Notes under the pieces: model-generated | Databases searched by the model: none | What the model was told of the DNA's origin: nothing | What the model saw: the letters and a program-made list of their open reading frames with translations, nothing else | Assembly: GCF_023284005.1 (NCBI RefSeq) | Contig: NZ_JAKIKS010000005.1 | Location: 20,807-84,806, forward strand | Direction: 5' to 3' | Length of the DNA: 64,000 nt | Source of the DNA: Shewanella surugensis | GTDB lineage: Bacteria > Pseudomonadota > Gammaproteobacteria > Enterobacterales > Shewanellaceae | Part shown: positions 20,303 through 30,567 of the stretch, one piece after another | Layout: every line of letters begins with the position of its first letter | Numbering within the stretch: the stretch's first letter is position 1 | Program-made: the position numbers and the translations under genes

Positions 20303-20338
20303 ATTGCGCACTTAGTTGAAAACGATAAAGTGCGCAAT
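20303..20338. repeat. 36-bp dispersed palindromic element, copy A
   Basis: The arms ATTGCGCACT and AGTGCGCAAT-type (with one mismatch) enclose a loop containing GTTGAAA. A same-length relative lies at 58952-58987, in another part of the window. It sits in the short gap between the bacteriocin-like gene and the methyltransferase remnant. Confidence 0.75.
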
Positions 20339-20419
20339 GTAGGAATGAAAAGAAAAAACAAAAGCATCAAAAGCAAAGACAATCTGCTACTTCAATTTGG
20401 GTTATTCTTGAGCTCTCTG

Positions 20420-20878
20420 TTACCACTCCCTTAATTGCTGCATTTCTTTAAGGCGAATGCGTTGCAATAACATGGCTTCGAATACATCACTGACACTAGT
20501 ATTGGTATGTGTCAGTCCCGGCAAGGCCAAGTTTGCTTGAGCAAAAAAGCGCTGCGTTTGTGAGTTCACCGCTTGTCGGCTCACCTGCTCTAGCGCAGGC
20601 AAAGAGTCTTCAAGCCATTTAACGTTTAAGCCTTGGGTATGAGATTGGCCGATTTTCGCCAGTAAACCCGCAGGCTCCACCGCAACCACCTGATAATCAG
20701 TTACTATGCCTGTTTTGGCATCTTTTTCCTCAAGACGCTCAGCAAAGTACTTGGCATCCCGCCCCGCTCCCGCGCCAATATCTAAAATCCGCGACTCGTT
20801 GCTGCTCCTCTCGTTGATGCCTAAACTAGACTCAGCATCAAACAGCGGCTGCACATGATGCAACCACGCCCCATGCAC
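20420..20878 (-). pseudogene. Truncated class I SAM-dependent methyltransferase
   Basis: A 152-residue frame from a GTG at 20878 contains SAM-binding motif I (RILDIGAGAGRDAKYFA) and the acidic VVAVEPAG of motif II. Homologous-looking sequence continues upstream to about 20974 (ISLPTPDCYEEYNNNAAQLSEQYL...) but there is no ATG, GTG or TTG in that stretch. The natural start therefore appears lost unless a rare ATT is used. The C-terminal 50 residues no longer look like a methyltransferase. I take it as a remnant; a functional short protein from the GTG is possible but would lack part of the fold. Confidence 0.6.
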
Positions 20879-20978
20879 CTGCTCACAAGATGCTGATAAA
20901 TACTGCTCAGATAATTGGGCCGCATTATTATTGTACTCTTCATAACAATCAGGAGTAGGTAAACTAATGTCCTTTTAA

Positions 20979-21475
20979 AATGCTTGGGGGTGTTTGACTA
21001 ACGCCATTATTGATGGCTATTTATGAACAGTTGATCGCCGCCTCGAAGTTTTCAAGTGGATACTTCAAACGACGTATAATCATGATTGTCCATGGTGCTT
21101 CTAAAGCACACTTATTTAACGAAGTAACTTACCACAATCCATTAATAATAAAAGGGATTTATGGTTAAAATAGCGCAATGACTACAAAACACACCAAGTA
21201 AGATATTATCCGCCTATCAAAATCTATCAACCCCAATCAAACAGAGTCACATATGAAATATTTATCATCGGGTGTTTGTTGTGCATTCACCTCTTCACAT
21301 TACTCAAATCGTCGTTATTCCCATCGATCAACAACCTAAAAAGTTAATTTTATTAATAATATAGTATGATAAAACGCTTAAGTTTAACGTATCACTGACT
21401 CCTTTCTGTAATAAGTTAAATTTGAATAATAAAGCACAATATCCATAGATTAAATAGAGTAAAAGGTAAAGCAAC
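20979..21475. other. Gene-free region between methyltransferase remnant and lipoprotein gene
   Basis: Nearly 500 AT-rich bases without a supported gene. No clear repeat or terminator stands out. It carries the promoter and AAAGGTAAAG ribosome site of the lipoprotein gene. Confidence 0.4.
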
Positions 21476-21973
21476 ATGATGAGGTTGAGAGTAAGTTTTT
21501 TATGGGCAGTGGGATTCCTTTCCGGGTGTGCGACCCATTATGAATATCAGCCCGTTTCACCACAAGATCCCGTTATTACCTTCGGTGACCGATTAGGCGG
21601 AGGCGCGATATTTTATAGTCCTACGAGAAGCTTTAGCATCAACACCACTGGCACCAACCAATGTGCTGATTACCATGATGTAGGATCAGTATCCAATCAC
21701 TGGACGAGAATCTATGCCAAAACGAGGAAGTATTTTGTCCCCAAAGAAACTAAGGTATCGCTTATCGGCAACTATTCCCTTGCAACAGGCAATAAGTACT
21801 CCTCATGCAAATTCGGCCCCATTTCCTTTAAGGCGGAAGCATCCAAGCATTACTCTGTTGATATCTCAACATTGTTTACCACATGCAGCATTTCAATTTT
21901 CGAAATTGCTCCTGATGGTACTTATTTAAACATCCAGATTGAGCAAAATAGAGAACCTGAATGTGTTCGTTAG
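21476..21973 (+). CDS. Putative lipoprotein of unknown function
   Basis: A 165-residue protein with a lipoprotein signal: a short basic start, a hydrophobic core and the lipobox LSGC with Cys18 as the lipidated residue. The mature part has four further cysteines and a beta-rich pattern (AKTRKYFVPKETKVSLIGNYSL, then SFKAEASKHYSVDIS). This resembles small periplasmic lipoproteins of the DUF-type found in Shewanella and Vibrio. I cannot name a family. It stands alone and ends at a hairpin terminator. Confidence 0.65.
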   Translation: MMRLRVSFLWAVGFLSGCATHYEYQPVSPQDPVITFGDRLGGGAIFYSPTRSFSINTTGTNQCADYHDVGSVSNHWTRIYAKTRKYFVPKETKVSLIGNYSLATGNKYSSCKFGPISFKAEASKHYSVDISTLFTTCSISIFEIAPDGTYLNIQIEQNREPECVR

Positions 21974-22018
21974 TCATTTTACTGAATCGCTATAATCACT
22001 TCCACAGATAAAATAGAC

Positions 22019-22052
22019 AACCAGCCCCCAACGACTTTGGAGGCTGGTTTTG
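22019..22052 (+). terminator. Terminator after the lipoprotein gene
   Basis: Stem AACCAGCC / GGCTGGTT with an inner CCAA/TTGG pairing and following T residues, 45 bases after the lipoprotein stop. It also faces the end of the mrr remnant coming from the other side. Confidence 0.75.
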
Positions 22053-22084
22053 TTTAAGGCTTCAAATAATAATGAAGGCTTTTG

Positions 22085-22493
22085 TTATCCATCTTGCATT
22101 CTATCCCAGAATTCACTCTCTAGTCTTTTAATTTCAATCACTTTTTCAACTTGCATGCCAAGGTTGAAATCGTAAATATATTGCGCTAACTGCTGGCCAT
22201 CAATCAACACCAATGCCGTGGTGCCATTGAGGTTATTAGCATATTCAATCGCACCTTTACTATAAGATGAGGTAGTAATAAACACGCCTTTATTGGACTG
22301 CGCCACCGCGAGTGCACCGACAAACTAAAAACACAGGGCCATTGCCCGAGTCATACATGTGCTCAAGTTCTTCTTCGCTAAGCTGGAAGATCAGCGCCAA
22401 AGGTCTAACCAACTCTTTTAGCTTTCTAGCCTCACCATCAAGCAAGCAGGTTAATGCTTCAACGCGGATTTCGTTATGTCTAGGGATCGTCAT
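22085..22493 (-). pseudogene. mrr: Mrr-type restriction endonuclease remnant
   Basis: Two overlapping minus-strand frames carry the two ends of Mrr. The N-terminal piece from ATG 22493 (MTIPRHNEIRVEALTCLLDGEARKLKELV..., the Mrr_N winged helix) runs only about 50 residues. It then drops out of frame into the C-terminal piece (GVFITTSSYSKGAIEYA.. VLIDGQQLAQYI, end of the Mrr catalytic domain). The middle of the gene, including the D-x-n-E-x-K nuclease core, is deleted. Mrr restricts methylated DNA (type IV), so here that activity is lost. Confidence 0.85.
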
Positions 22494-22606
22494 TGATTAC
22501 ACCTATTGTTTTTTGTAAATGGCTCATCACGCCTTTTTAGAGGTATCTAAATGCTCATCATTCATCGCACTCGACTGAATATCGGCATTGCCAATAACGC
22601 GTCTAT

Positions 22607-24226
22607 CTAACCCCTATGAGCCTTAAAATTCACTGCTTGCTCAAATATCTCTTTATACACTTCATCATGACTGATGGGCGGATAACCGAATTTAGCCAAC
22701 ACTATGATCAGCGCCACTTTTAACGATGCTTTAATATCGTCGCGGCGGTTCCAATCGGTAAAGGTGGCTTTATCATCGACGATGGTTTTTACCGCTTGCG
22801 ATAATGCGATTAACTTATCTTCTGGGTAATCAAAATCGTACTTCACTGCGAGTGATTTCAGCGCATCATAGAAGGCTTTCTCTTCAATACCGATCCCCAA
22901 CTCATCACCCGAATTCATTTCGTCTTGTACGCCGTAAATCAGCTCTACCATGCTGTCGGAAAATTCTTCTAACACCTCACTCACCAATACATCGTCTTCT
23001 TTACGCTCGTTATAGCGTGACACTAATGCTTCAAAGCGCTTGGTAAAATCAATGCCTTGCACTTGATTCACTTTTTTCAGCTCACCAATGGCCTTAGCAA
23101 GCAACTGCTGTAGTAGTTTTATCTTGGTGTTGGGCAATTTGATTTTTTCAATCTTTTTGATGTAGTCGTCATTGAAAATATCAATTTCACCACCGTCTTC
23201 ATTACCCAGTTTGAAGATCTCTTCAACGCCGTCACTTTGCAATGCATCGGCTATCATATTGCGTACTTTAGTGTTCATCTGCGCAAGATCTGGCGCTTCG
23301 GCTTTAGTGAGCTTAAATACGATAGAACGGATCGCTAAGTAAAAGTGAATATGATCTCGCGCTGGCTCACTGATATTTTCACTGCTGCAGCAAATGTCAT
23401 AAGCCGCTTTTAATCGCTTAACCAGATCCATAAAGCGCTTTTGCCGCTTTTCCGTACAAAGTACAAATTCAGCGGCATGATTGAGGCAGTCTAACTGCTT
23501 CACCGCTTCGCCAGTGAAGTAAGGTTTACTGTCAAATTTATGGAATAATGACGCCAGCAGCGCTAAGTGATTTTTGACTTCAATCACAGAAGCGGCAACA
23601 TCTTCAAAATTGGTTTCATCGGTTTTTGAATATTGCGCTAACGCTTTGTTCATTTCCGATTTAATGCCGATATAATCCACCACTAAGCCTTTATCTTTAC
23701 CTTCAAACTGACGACTAACCCGCGAGATGGTTTGAATAAGGCTGTGCTTTTGGATCGGTTTATCAATATACATAGTATCTAAAAACGGCACATCAAAACC
23801 GGTTAACCACATGTCTACCACAATGGCGACCTTGAAGTTTGAATGCTTGTTTTTAAACTGCTTATCCCGTTCCTTACGCTCATCCTTACTGCCAAGCAGC
23901 TGGTATAAACGCGGCACATCGTCTTTACCCCGGGTCATCACCATTTTCACCCGTTCGGATGGCGCCGCTATTCGCCCTTCGCTGATGGCGCGTTTACGCT
24001 CAAGATCAGAAAGTTCAGCAGCATTGTCGGTATCGAGCACCTCAAACCACGCAAGACGCAGTTCCTCTAACGCTTGATAAAATTGATAAGCGATAGCACG
24101 GGCACTGCAGACAAACATGGCTTTGCCCACCACGGTGGCGCCTTCTTCAAGGCGTTTTTCATAGTGCTCAACAAAGTCACGGGCCAATACGCAAATACGA
24201 TCCGGATCGCCCAAAATAGCGTTCAT
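22607..24226 (-). pseudogene. hsdR: Type I restriction subunit HsdR, C-terminal fragment (frameshifted gene)
   Basis: This frame gives 539 residues of the second half of HsdR. It includes the end of the helicase: MNAILGDPDR entry, VCSARAIAYQFYQ, WLTGFDVPFLDTMYIDKP and HSLIQTISRVSRQF (motif VI). A helical C-terminal domain that contacts the methylase follows. It continues the upstream fragment in another frame; the shift lies at about 24226-24240 and equals one extra base or two missing bases. Without frame repair there is no complete helicase. A single sequencing error or recent mutation would explain it, since both halves are otherwise intact. Confidence 0.88.
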
Positions 24227-25976
24227 GTTCGCTGTTGCTTTCTTCTATTTGGTGTTCGTTACTGCCCGCAGACTCGCAGTCTTTATAATAAGCTTCAACC
24301 TCAGCCAGTTTGCTGTTGTTTAAGCACACCCTTGCGGCGCGGCCTTCATACACAATACGCACGGTGATCTCGTCTTTTACCGATTCAGTCATGGTATACG
24401 AGTCAACCACCTGACCAAATACATCCAAGGTCGCATCCACAGGCGTGCCCGTAAAACCAACATAGGTGGCGTTAGGCAGTGAATCATGCAGATATTTAGC
24501 AAAGCCATAGCTTTTCTTGATGGTGCCCTTATCCAGATCCACCACCACTTTTTGATCCAGATTGACTTGGCTACGATGGGCTTCATCAGAAATACAGATC
24601 ACGTTGCAGCGATCAGTCAGCAGCTCGGTATCTTCGGTAAATTTATGAATAGTGGTTAAGAACACACCGCCACTATTGCGGCCTTTAAGTAACTCGCGCA
24701 GGTGTTCACGCCTTTTCACCGTTTCAATACTGTTATCACCAATATAGGTTTTGGCATTAGCAAACTGTTGCGACAGTTGATCATCTAAATCGGTGCGGTC
24801 GGTGATCAATACAATTGTCGGGCTCTTAAACGCCACACTCTTCATCAATAAGCGCGATAGAAACTGCATGGTAAAGCTCTTGCCACAGCCTGTGGCACCA
24901 AAGTAAGTCCCGCCCTTACCATCGCCACCCTCGCCGTTGGGTAACTTCTGGTGTTGTTTAATATTTTCAAATAACTTCTTCGTGGCATAATACTGCGGAT
25001 AACGCGGCACAATTTTAATTTCTTTTTTACCCGTCTCTTTATTATTAGCATCAGGGAAAAAGATAAAATGGCGCATCACATCCCGTAAACGGGCTTTATC
25101 AAACAAACCACGCAACATCGTTTGTAACGAGTTAATGCCATCTTGTGCAACCCGCTCTTGGCCTGTCACTTTACCCCACGAATAAAAGAACTCATAAGGC
25201 GCAAACAGGTTACCCATTTTGTTATTCACCCCGTCGCTTATCACACATAAGGTGTTATAAACAAACAGCTGCGGAATATCACGGCGATAGCGAATGGTCA
25301 GCTGCTTAAAAGCTTCGTAAATAGTGGCTTTTTCACGAATGGGGCTTTTAAATTCAAGCACCACCAGCGGCAAACCATTAATATACAAAATAGCATCAGG
25401 AATGCGTTTTTCCCCCGTCGCACCTTCGATCGCTAACTGGTTAACAAGGCGGTAAATATTATCATCATTGCCTATTGCATCATTGATAGCTTGATTGACG
25501 ACACTATTGACAAGATAGTCGGCTTTGGGTTCGGCCACCTGCGCCAGCTCAGGTTGCAAGGATTCAAGTTTTGCTGAAGCAAACAGGCTTTGCCTAACCA
25601 ACTGTTCGACATTGTCATAATCGAGCAATTGAATATACAGATCTTTTTGCGAAGCACTTCCTGCAACGCTGCTAGATTCTCTTTTTAACCCTTCTCGTTT
25701 TAACAGAAAGCCATCACTGAGCCACTGACAAAAGGTTTTATTACTGCTATACAAATCACTGGCAGGTAAGGTTTCTAACTTGCGAATGATGGAGTCAATT
25801 TCACCCGCGGTAATATTCGCATGCTGATAGCGCTGTTGTAAAAACGCCCGCAAATCCGCTTTAATCAATACCTCTGATTGATCACGCTTCAGTTCGCTAC
25901 CATTGAGGTGTGGATAACCTTGCTCACCTAATAATGTAATAATCGCTTGTTCTAATTTGGCTTCAGTAAATTTCAT
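24177..25976 (-). pseudogene. hsdR: Type I restriction subunit HsdR, N-terminal fragment (frameshifted gene)
   Basis: The first 590 or so residues of HsdR from ATG 25976. The N-terminal PD-(D/E)xK nuclease is complete (Asp194, then LEFKS with Glu208 and Lys210). Helicase motif I is GATGCGKS at 360-367 and motif II is DEAH at 464-467. Then, inside a sequence like EHQIEESN, the frame changes and ends in an unrelated tail. HsdR cleaves DNA after ATP-driven translocation, together with HsdM and HsdS further upstream in this operon. As written, the nuclease and part of the motor would be made but not the whole protein. Confidence 0.88.
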
Positions 25977-26018
25977 TTATTGCTTCTCATCCATGAACTT
26001 ATTCTTTAAATTAAGTGG

Positions 26019-26816
26019 CTATTCGCTTATTCTTTTTTGTTCTGTGATAAGTTGGCGCTCACGTTGCAGTTCTTGGCGAAGCTCTTCTTCACTCGGTAAA
26101 TACGGTAAGTATTTAGACGCGAACAGTTGTTTACCATCGGCGAGCACAGAATATTTAGCCACCGCTTCGCTTTTTTCGCTGCATAAAATCAAACCAATGG
26201 TCGGGTTATCATCCTGCTGTTTTTTAAGTTGGTCATACATACGAACATAGGTGTCCATCTGCCCAACATCTTGATGGTTCAACTTGCCAATTTTCAAGTC
26301 TATCAGTAAAAAGCATTTCAAATGCTTCTTGCTTTACGCCACTGCCATCTTGGCTGGCTTGCTCTTTACTGGCAAAGAAGCGTTCGTAATACAACACACC
26401 GATTTGACGGTCTAATGCACGTACGCTCCAGCCTTGGGTTACGGCTTCTGTTTTATACCATTCTCTGGCCTGATCACTGTTGATACGCGCAAGTAGATTG
26501 TAATGTGACCAACTCAATTCGAGAGACACTGTCTCTCGAATTGGAAATGCCAAATAAAAACAGCGCATATTACGTAAATTGGTGAGATCAAAACCTTTAC
26601 CAAACTCACGGGTTAATACCCTAGCAAGTTCTTTTAACACTGCTTACCATAAGCCGCGCGTTTTTCACCTTGCTGTTCATCTTCCACGATCAATTGTCCG
26701 ACCTGCCAATAAGTCAGCACCATGGCACTGTTTACTGATTTTTGCAGCGCAGTGCGACTACGCTGTAATAGCGCCCGTAATGCGGTTAATAATTGTGGAT
26801 TGCTTAGCTCGGTCAT
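26019..26816 (-). pseudogene. Broken second copy of yhcG-like PDDEXK nuclease (DUF1016)
   Basis: Three minus-strand frames read end to end as a relative of the intact protein at 30560-31621. 26816-26634 gives the N-terminus (TALRALLQRSRTALQKSVN...). 26640-26233 gives the middle (GFDLTNLRNMRCFYLAF..., GWSVRALDRQIGVLYYERF). 26321-26019 gives the C-terminus (FLLIDLKIGKLNHQDVGQMDTYVRMYD...). Two frame changes separate them, and the nuclease segment around the first acidic residue is deleted. It lies between hsdR and the SWIM gene. The two copies suggest duplication or two independent arrivals, one of which has decayed. Confidence 0.85.
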
Positions 26817-26925
26817 CGCACTGTCCTATTGAAATATATCGCTACTGCGGCTGTTAAGCTACAGCCACTCTCTACAAAAAAGACGGCCCATTTAAAAACA
26901 CATTTCACTCATTCATTCACAACAA

Positions 26926-28698
26926 CTAAAAACACTGGGGAAAATGCTGGCGTAACAACTTCATCATATTACGCTTTTGCTTAAAGTGTTTAATGATATC
27001 ACCAATCATGTCATATAATTGCGTGCAATTACCATTTGTAGCTTTTAACTGCTTTTCGATTTTAAGCAATAAGTCTGTCGCTTCCCGGTAAGCATCATTA
27101 TGGGTTTGAGCAATAATAGCGCTAAGTGATTTATAATATAACGCCATCGCTTCTTGGGGATGTTCTGTCATAATGACATCGGCCAGTTTGACCCATTGAT
27201 CTGGTGCGACTGAATGCGATGCAGCCCAAGCACGGGCTTTTTCTAGCATCTGCTGAGCCTCGCTGCTTTGGCTCCCTGTGCACTGATCTAAGTAAAACCG
27301 CATCACCTCACACATATCCGCCCCAAAGCGGTGAAAACCCGGCTGTGTTTGCTGCGATGCCTCAATCAGTGCTTGCTCAACCTTATGCAACAAGTCTGGC
27401 TCCATCACCCCTGTTTGCAGCTCTAAGGCTTGCAATTGCTTAAAGCCATTGACACTGGGATTGTCCATAAACAGCTGCCATGCAAGCGTCCATGCGGGTT
27501 TACATTCCCCCAAGGCAAGACGCACTTTTATCTCCCACTTTTTACAGTCCCGCTCATCATAAGGCCGACTCACACATTGATACGCCAGCTTAAGATAATG
27601 CTCGGCATCCAATTCGTCACCCCGTGCTAAACAATCCTCACTGATCCTTAAATAATCCGCTGAAGAGTCCGCTTTCATGATCAATAACCGCAACTGTTTT
27701 GGCCAATCACCTTGGGCTTGCGCAGCTTCAACCAAAGCGGATATAAGTCGGTCAAACACACTTTTTTGCTTCCAGTCATCAAAATCTACCCCCGCTTTCA
27801 ACAAGTTATCAACGCCCGTCTGGCACAGGGATAAAAACGCCGTGTTCACCGTGTCAGTGATGTTAAAATCATCGGGCACACTGGGAAACACATCATATTG
27901 ATAGGTTTTAAAGTGTTCAAATAACCACTGGGCTTTTTCCTCATCAGACCAAGATAGCTGATTAAACAGCTGACTGAGGTTCTCATTGAGCTGGCCTTCA
28001 ATGGTAAAACGAAAGCCTCCTGAATCGTCGATGTCTTCCAGCACCTCATTTAAGCGGATCAAGGCTTGTAAGTTCAATGCCCACTGCTGTTCTATGGTCA
28101 ATGTCGCAATGGCAGGAAAAATCACCTCAAACAAGGCATCGGCAGCATCAAAGTAGCCGCTAGTCTCATTCCAGTCCCATACTTGCTCTTTTGGCAAGGC
28201 CAGCATGATTTGTTGACTCAACATGCTTGTGTCCACCGTCTGGGTATCACTGGCCATTCGCTCACATGACATTAGCAGCGACCATTTCTGGTATTCATGC
28301 TCAGAACCCTCTAACAGATCCATAATAATATCAGCCAGCTCAGTGGCAGGTTTAGCCGCAAACCACGCCATTAACTGCGCCCGTTCATCATCTTGCTCAG
28401 CCCTCTCTGCGCCCAACTCGGCCAACTCTGCTGTAGACAAATGCTCGACTTGCAATCCGACTGCGACTGCGTGTTTACATACATCCTGATACTCCGCCGC
28501 GGGGCAAGTACAACTTGCCTGCGTCTCACCTTCGAAAGAGTCTAACGTCACCTTATACAAGTGTTGCCCTGCAACGCTCGCCGTCACTTGGTTATCGACA
28601 ATCATCAACTTGCTAACGCTGTTTGACGCATACAAGCCATAGCCCAAATCGTAGCTTTTACTGCTCACACTGTCTTTTATTGCCTTTAAATTAAACAT
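26926..28698 (-). CDS. SWIM zinc-finger protein in the type I restriction operon
   Basis: A 590-residue protein with an N-terminal SWIM zinc finger: Cys63-x-Cys65 ... Cys74-x-His76 in ASCTCPAAEYQDVCKHAVAV. SWIM fingers bind DNA or protein partners. The remainder is a long all-helical, tryptophan- and leucine-rich repeat-like region, reminiscent of the helical domain that accompanies SWIM fingers in bacterial proteins of this type. It starts eight bases after the hsdS stop with an AGGAG site, so it is translated with the restriction genes. An accessory role is inferred from position; no enzymatic motif is visible. Confidence 0.75.
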   Translation of the reverse strand: MFNLKAIKDSVSSKSYDLGYGLYASNSVSKLMIVDNQVTASVAGQHLYKVTLDSFEGETQASCTCPAAEYQDVCKHAVAVGLQVEHLSTAELAELGAERAEQDDERAQLMAWFAAKPATELADIIMDLLEGSEHEYQKWSLLMSCERMASDTQTVDTSMLSQQIMLALPKEQVWDWNETSGYFDAADALFEVIFPAIATLTIEQQWALNLQALIRLNEVLEDIDDSGGFRFTIEGQLNENLSQLFNQLSWSDEEKAQWLFEHFKTYQYDVFPSVPDDFNITDTVNTAFLSLCQTGVDNLLKAGVDFDDWKQKSVFDRLISALVEAAQAQGDWPKQLRLLIMKADSSADYLRISEDCLARGDELDAEHYLKLAYQCVSRPYDERDCKKWEIKVRLALGECKPAWTLAWQLFMDNPSVNGFKQLQALELQTGVMEPDLLHKVEQALIEASQQTQPGFHRFGADMCEVMRFYLDQCTGSQSSEAQQMLEKARAWAASHSVAPDQWVKLADVIMTEHPQEAMALYYKSLSAIIAQTHNDAYREATDLLLKIEKQLKATNGNCTQLYDMIGDIIKHFKQKRNMMKLLRQHFPQCF

Positions 28699-28706
28699 GA
28701 CATCTC

Positions 28707-30461
28707 CTATTCAATCAGTCTGGGATCAGCAGTCATCACAGCAAGCGACGCATTCGCGACTGACTCGACTGACTCACTAAAAACCACATTAGGGCCCACA
28801 TTAGAAACATCGGAAACATCAGCGCTGTTAGGGTGTTTTCTTGCACTGACAGACAGTTCATCGACAGACAGTTCATCGACAGACAGTTCACCAGAAATAA
28901 GTTTGGGGAGTAAGGTGTCGCGGAGTTTGGTTAGGGCTTCATTTTGCTGCTCATTTGTAGCAATCTTATTCATAAATGCGCTGACTAAAATCTCAAATTC
29001 ATTAAGAATGCTTTCGCTTGAATAGATACATTCAGCTTTGGCTACATCTTCAGGCTTAATAGCAGGATATGCAGCTCCATCAGCAATACGGGTAAATTCT
29101 TTAATACAATCTTCATTTGTTAATGAAAGATATGAAAAAGCTCTATAGTTCTCTTGATTTGCCCTTACAACAGTAAAGCCAGTACTTCCAGTTAGACCTT
29201 CTTCATTCACGTAAGCAAACGATCTATTTGCGGGTCTAACAACACCAATTATCGTATCGTGAGGTTGAAGAATTCTTCTAGCTCGACTTGGGGCATCTTC
29301 AAATGCATAATTGGCAACCTCTCCAATAGATCCATTCTTTGCATTAGCCAGATCCACATATTTTACTGTTTCAGGTGAATTTTTTTTAGTCCAAGATTGA
29401 GGGTTGATTTTACATAGTCCATCAATTGTATTTTCAACCCACCCCTTAGGGATCCACCCTAGCTGCTGATTAAATTCAAACTCACTGGGGAAATGGCGGT
29501 GGATGTTGTTATCTTCACTGTGACTTTCTACTCCGCTGTAGGCACTGTCTAAGCTGTGGCTCTTATCTTGGCTGCGACTCTTATCTTGGCTGTTGGCACT
29601 TTCTGCGCTGCGACTCTTGACTAAGCTGTGGGCACTTTCTGAGCTGTGGGCACTTTCTGAAAAAAGTGCGGCTAAGTCACAATTTTTGGCGGCGGCTTCC
29701 GCTTGCAATGCCGTCAAACGCAATTGTGCTTTATGACGCAGCACATCAGGAAAGTCAGCAGGGAAATCATTGGCAAAATCGAGGTTGTCGAGAGAATCGT
29801 TAAGCGCTTCGAGATTAAAATCAGCTTTAGCCAGCAGTTTCATCAAGAGGTTGTCAAACACAGGATCGAAGTCGACAAACCAGCTTTTAAACAAGGTCTG
29901 CGCCATTTGCTCAAGAGTTTGGTTGGTTTGGCGGTTGAGGTTTATTTTTTTATCTAAAGCAGAGAGATTTTTTGCTATAAATTGCCTTTCTGTACGACTA
30001 GGACACTGAAAATTAAATGCGTAAATATCTTTTAAAGTGATGCTTGCCTGATTCGCACTTCCTTGCGCCGTCGAAATTATATAATCAGAAAATTCTTTAG
30101 ATTTAAGTAGGTAATATAAAAACAATTGATCATTATCATCGTTTGAATTAGCTCTAAACCTAACCGCATTTTGATTCAAAAGAAATTCTTCACAATTATC
30201 AGGTACTTTTATTACTTTACCTACAACAGAAGCAGGGTTTTTTGGCCATGAACCAACAGTAGCTATCACCACATCATTATAACGCAATCTAAAGTTACTT
30301 TTATCTAATGCTATACCATCTGAAACATATTTTAAATCTGATGTTTCAATAGAATCAGTAGTCAAATTACTAACTCTAACAACAGCTACTCCATCTTCAA
30401 TATAGTCTTTAGATTTAAATGCGTACCCTTTCTGGTGAACTGCAAAATCTTCCAATTTCAT
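28707..30461 (-). CDS. hsdS: Type I restriction specificity subunit HsdS with an expanded central repeat
   Basis: A 584-residue HsdS, starting at the ATG at 30461 behind a perfect AGGAGG site. Two target-recognition domains are present: about 1-165 and 325-500 (the second opens with LGWIPKGWVENTIDGLCKINPQSW). Each is followed by a conserved helical spacer (FIAKNLSALDKKINLNRQTNQTLEQMAQTLFKSWF; FMNKIATNEQQNEALTKLRDTLLPKLISGEL). Between them lies an unusual insert at about 268-315, eight tandem six-residue units of the SESAHS type. The C-terminus carries another repeat (LSVDE three times) and an extra 40-residue tail. Spacer repeats in HsdS are known to set the gap length of the recognised bipartite site. 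Confidence 0.9.
   Translation of the reverse strand: MKLEDFAVHQKGYAFKSKDYIEDGVAVVRVSNLTTDSIETSDLKYVSDGIALDKSNFRLRYNDVVIATVGSWPKNPASVVGKVIKVPDNCEEFLLNQNAVRFRANSNDDNDQLFLYYLLKSKEFSDYIISTAQGSANQASITLKDIYAFNFQCPSRTERQFIAKNLSALDKKINLNRQTNQTLEQMAQTLFKSWFVDFDPVFDNLLMKLLAKADFNLEALNDSLDNLDFANDFPADFPDVLRHKAQLRLTALQAEAAAKNCDLAALFSESAHSSESAHSLVKSRSAESANSQDKSRSQDKSHSLDSAYSGVESHSEDNNIHRHFPSEFEFNQQLGWIPKGWVENTIDGLCKINPQSWTKKNSPETVKYVDLANAKNGSIGEVANYAFEDAPSRARRILQPHDTIIGVVRPANRSFAYVNEEGLTGSTGFTVVRANQENYRAFSYLSLTNEDCIKEFTRIADGAAYPAIKPEDVAKAECIYSSESILNEFEILVSAFMNKIATNEQQNEALTKLRDTLLPKLISGELSVDELSVDELSVSARKHPNSADVSDVSNVGPNVVFSESVESVANASLAVMTADPRLIE
28848..28893. repeat. 15-bp tandem repeat at the hsdS 3' end
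   Basis: The unit CGACAGACAGTTCAT is repeated three times in frame and encodes L-S-V-D-E on the minus strand. Changes in copy number would lengthen or shorten the HsdS tail by five residues without breaking the frame. Confidence 0.85.
29515..29662. repeat. 18-bp tandem repeat array inside hsdS
   Basis: Eight units of 18 bases, drifting in sequence around GAGCTGTGGGCACTTTCT, encode six-residue units (SESAHS, SESAHS, LVKSRS, AESANS, QDKSRS, QDKSHS, LDSAYS, GVESHS). The array lies in the linker just before the second target-recognition domain. The same type of unit occurs in hsdM at 32731-32822. Confidence 0.88.
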
Positions 30462-30471
30462 TGATTGCCTC

Positions 30472-30567
30472 CTACTCCCCATAACCCAGTGCCTCCAAGT
30501 TTTGACGGATGGCGTTAACCCGTTTATTTATCTGACAATATAGGCTAACTTTTGTGTAATTACTCAT
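30472..30567 (-). pseudogene. Duplicated 3' end of hsdM as a 31-codon coupling ORF
   Basis: An ATG at 30567 overlaps the stop of the yhcG-like gene (ATGAGTAA) and opens a 31-codon frame ending NAIRQNLEALGYGE and TAG. The true hsdM ends NAIRKNLEALGYGE. The last dozen codons are therefore a second, slightly divergent copy of the hsdM tail, and the DNA between hsdM and hsdS has been split by insertion of the yhcG gene. The little frame probably still couples translation into hsdS, whose AGGAGG overlaps its stop. Confidence 0.8.

Noticed and set aside
29515..29662. CRISPR or promoter repeats
   Set aside because: The units are contiguous, 18 bases long and keep the hsdS frame, so they are coding microsatellites.
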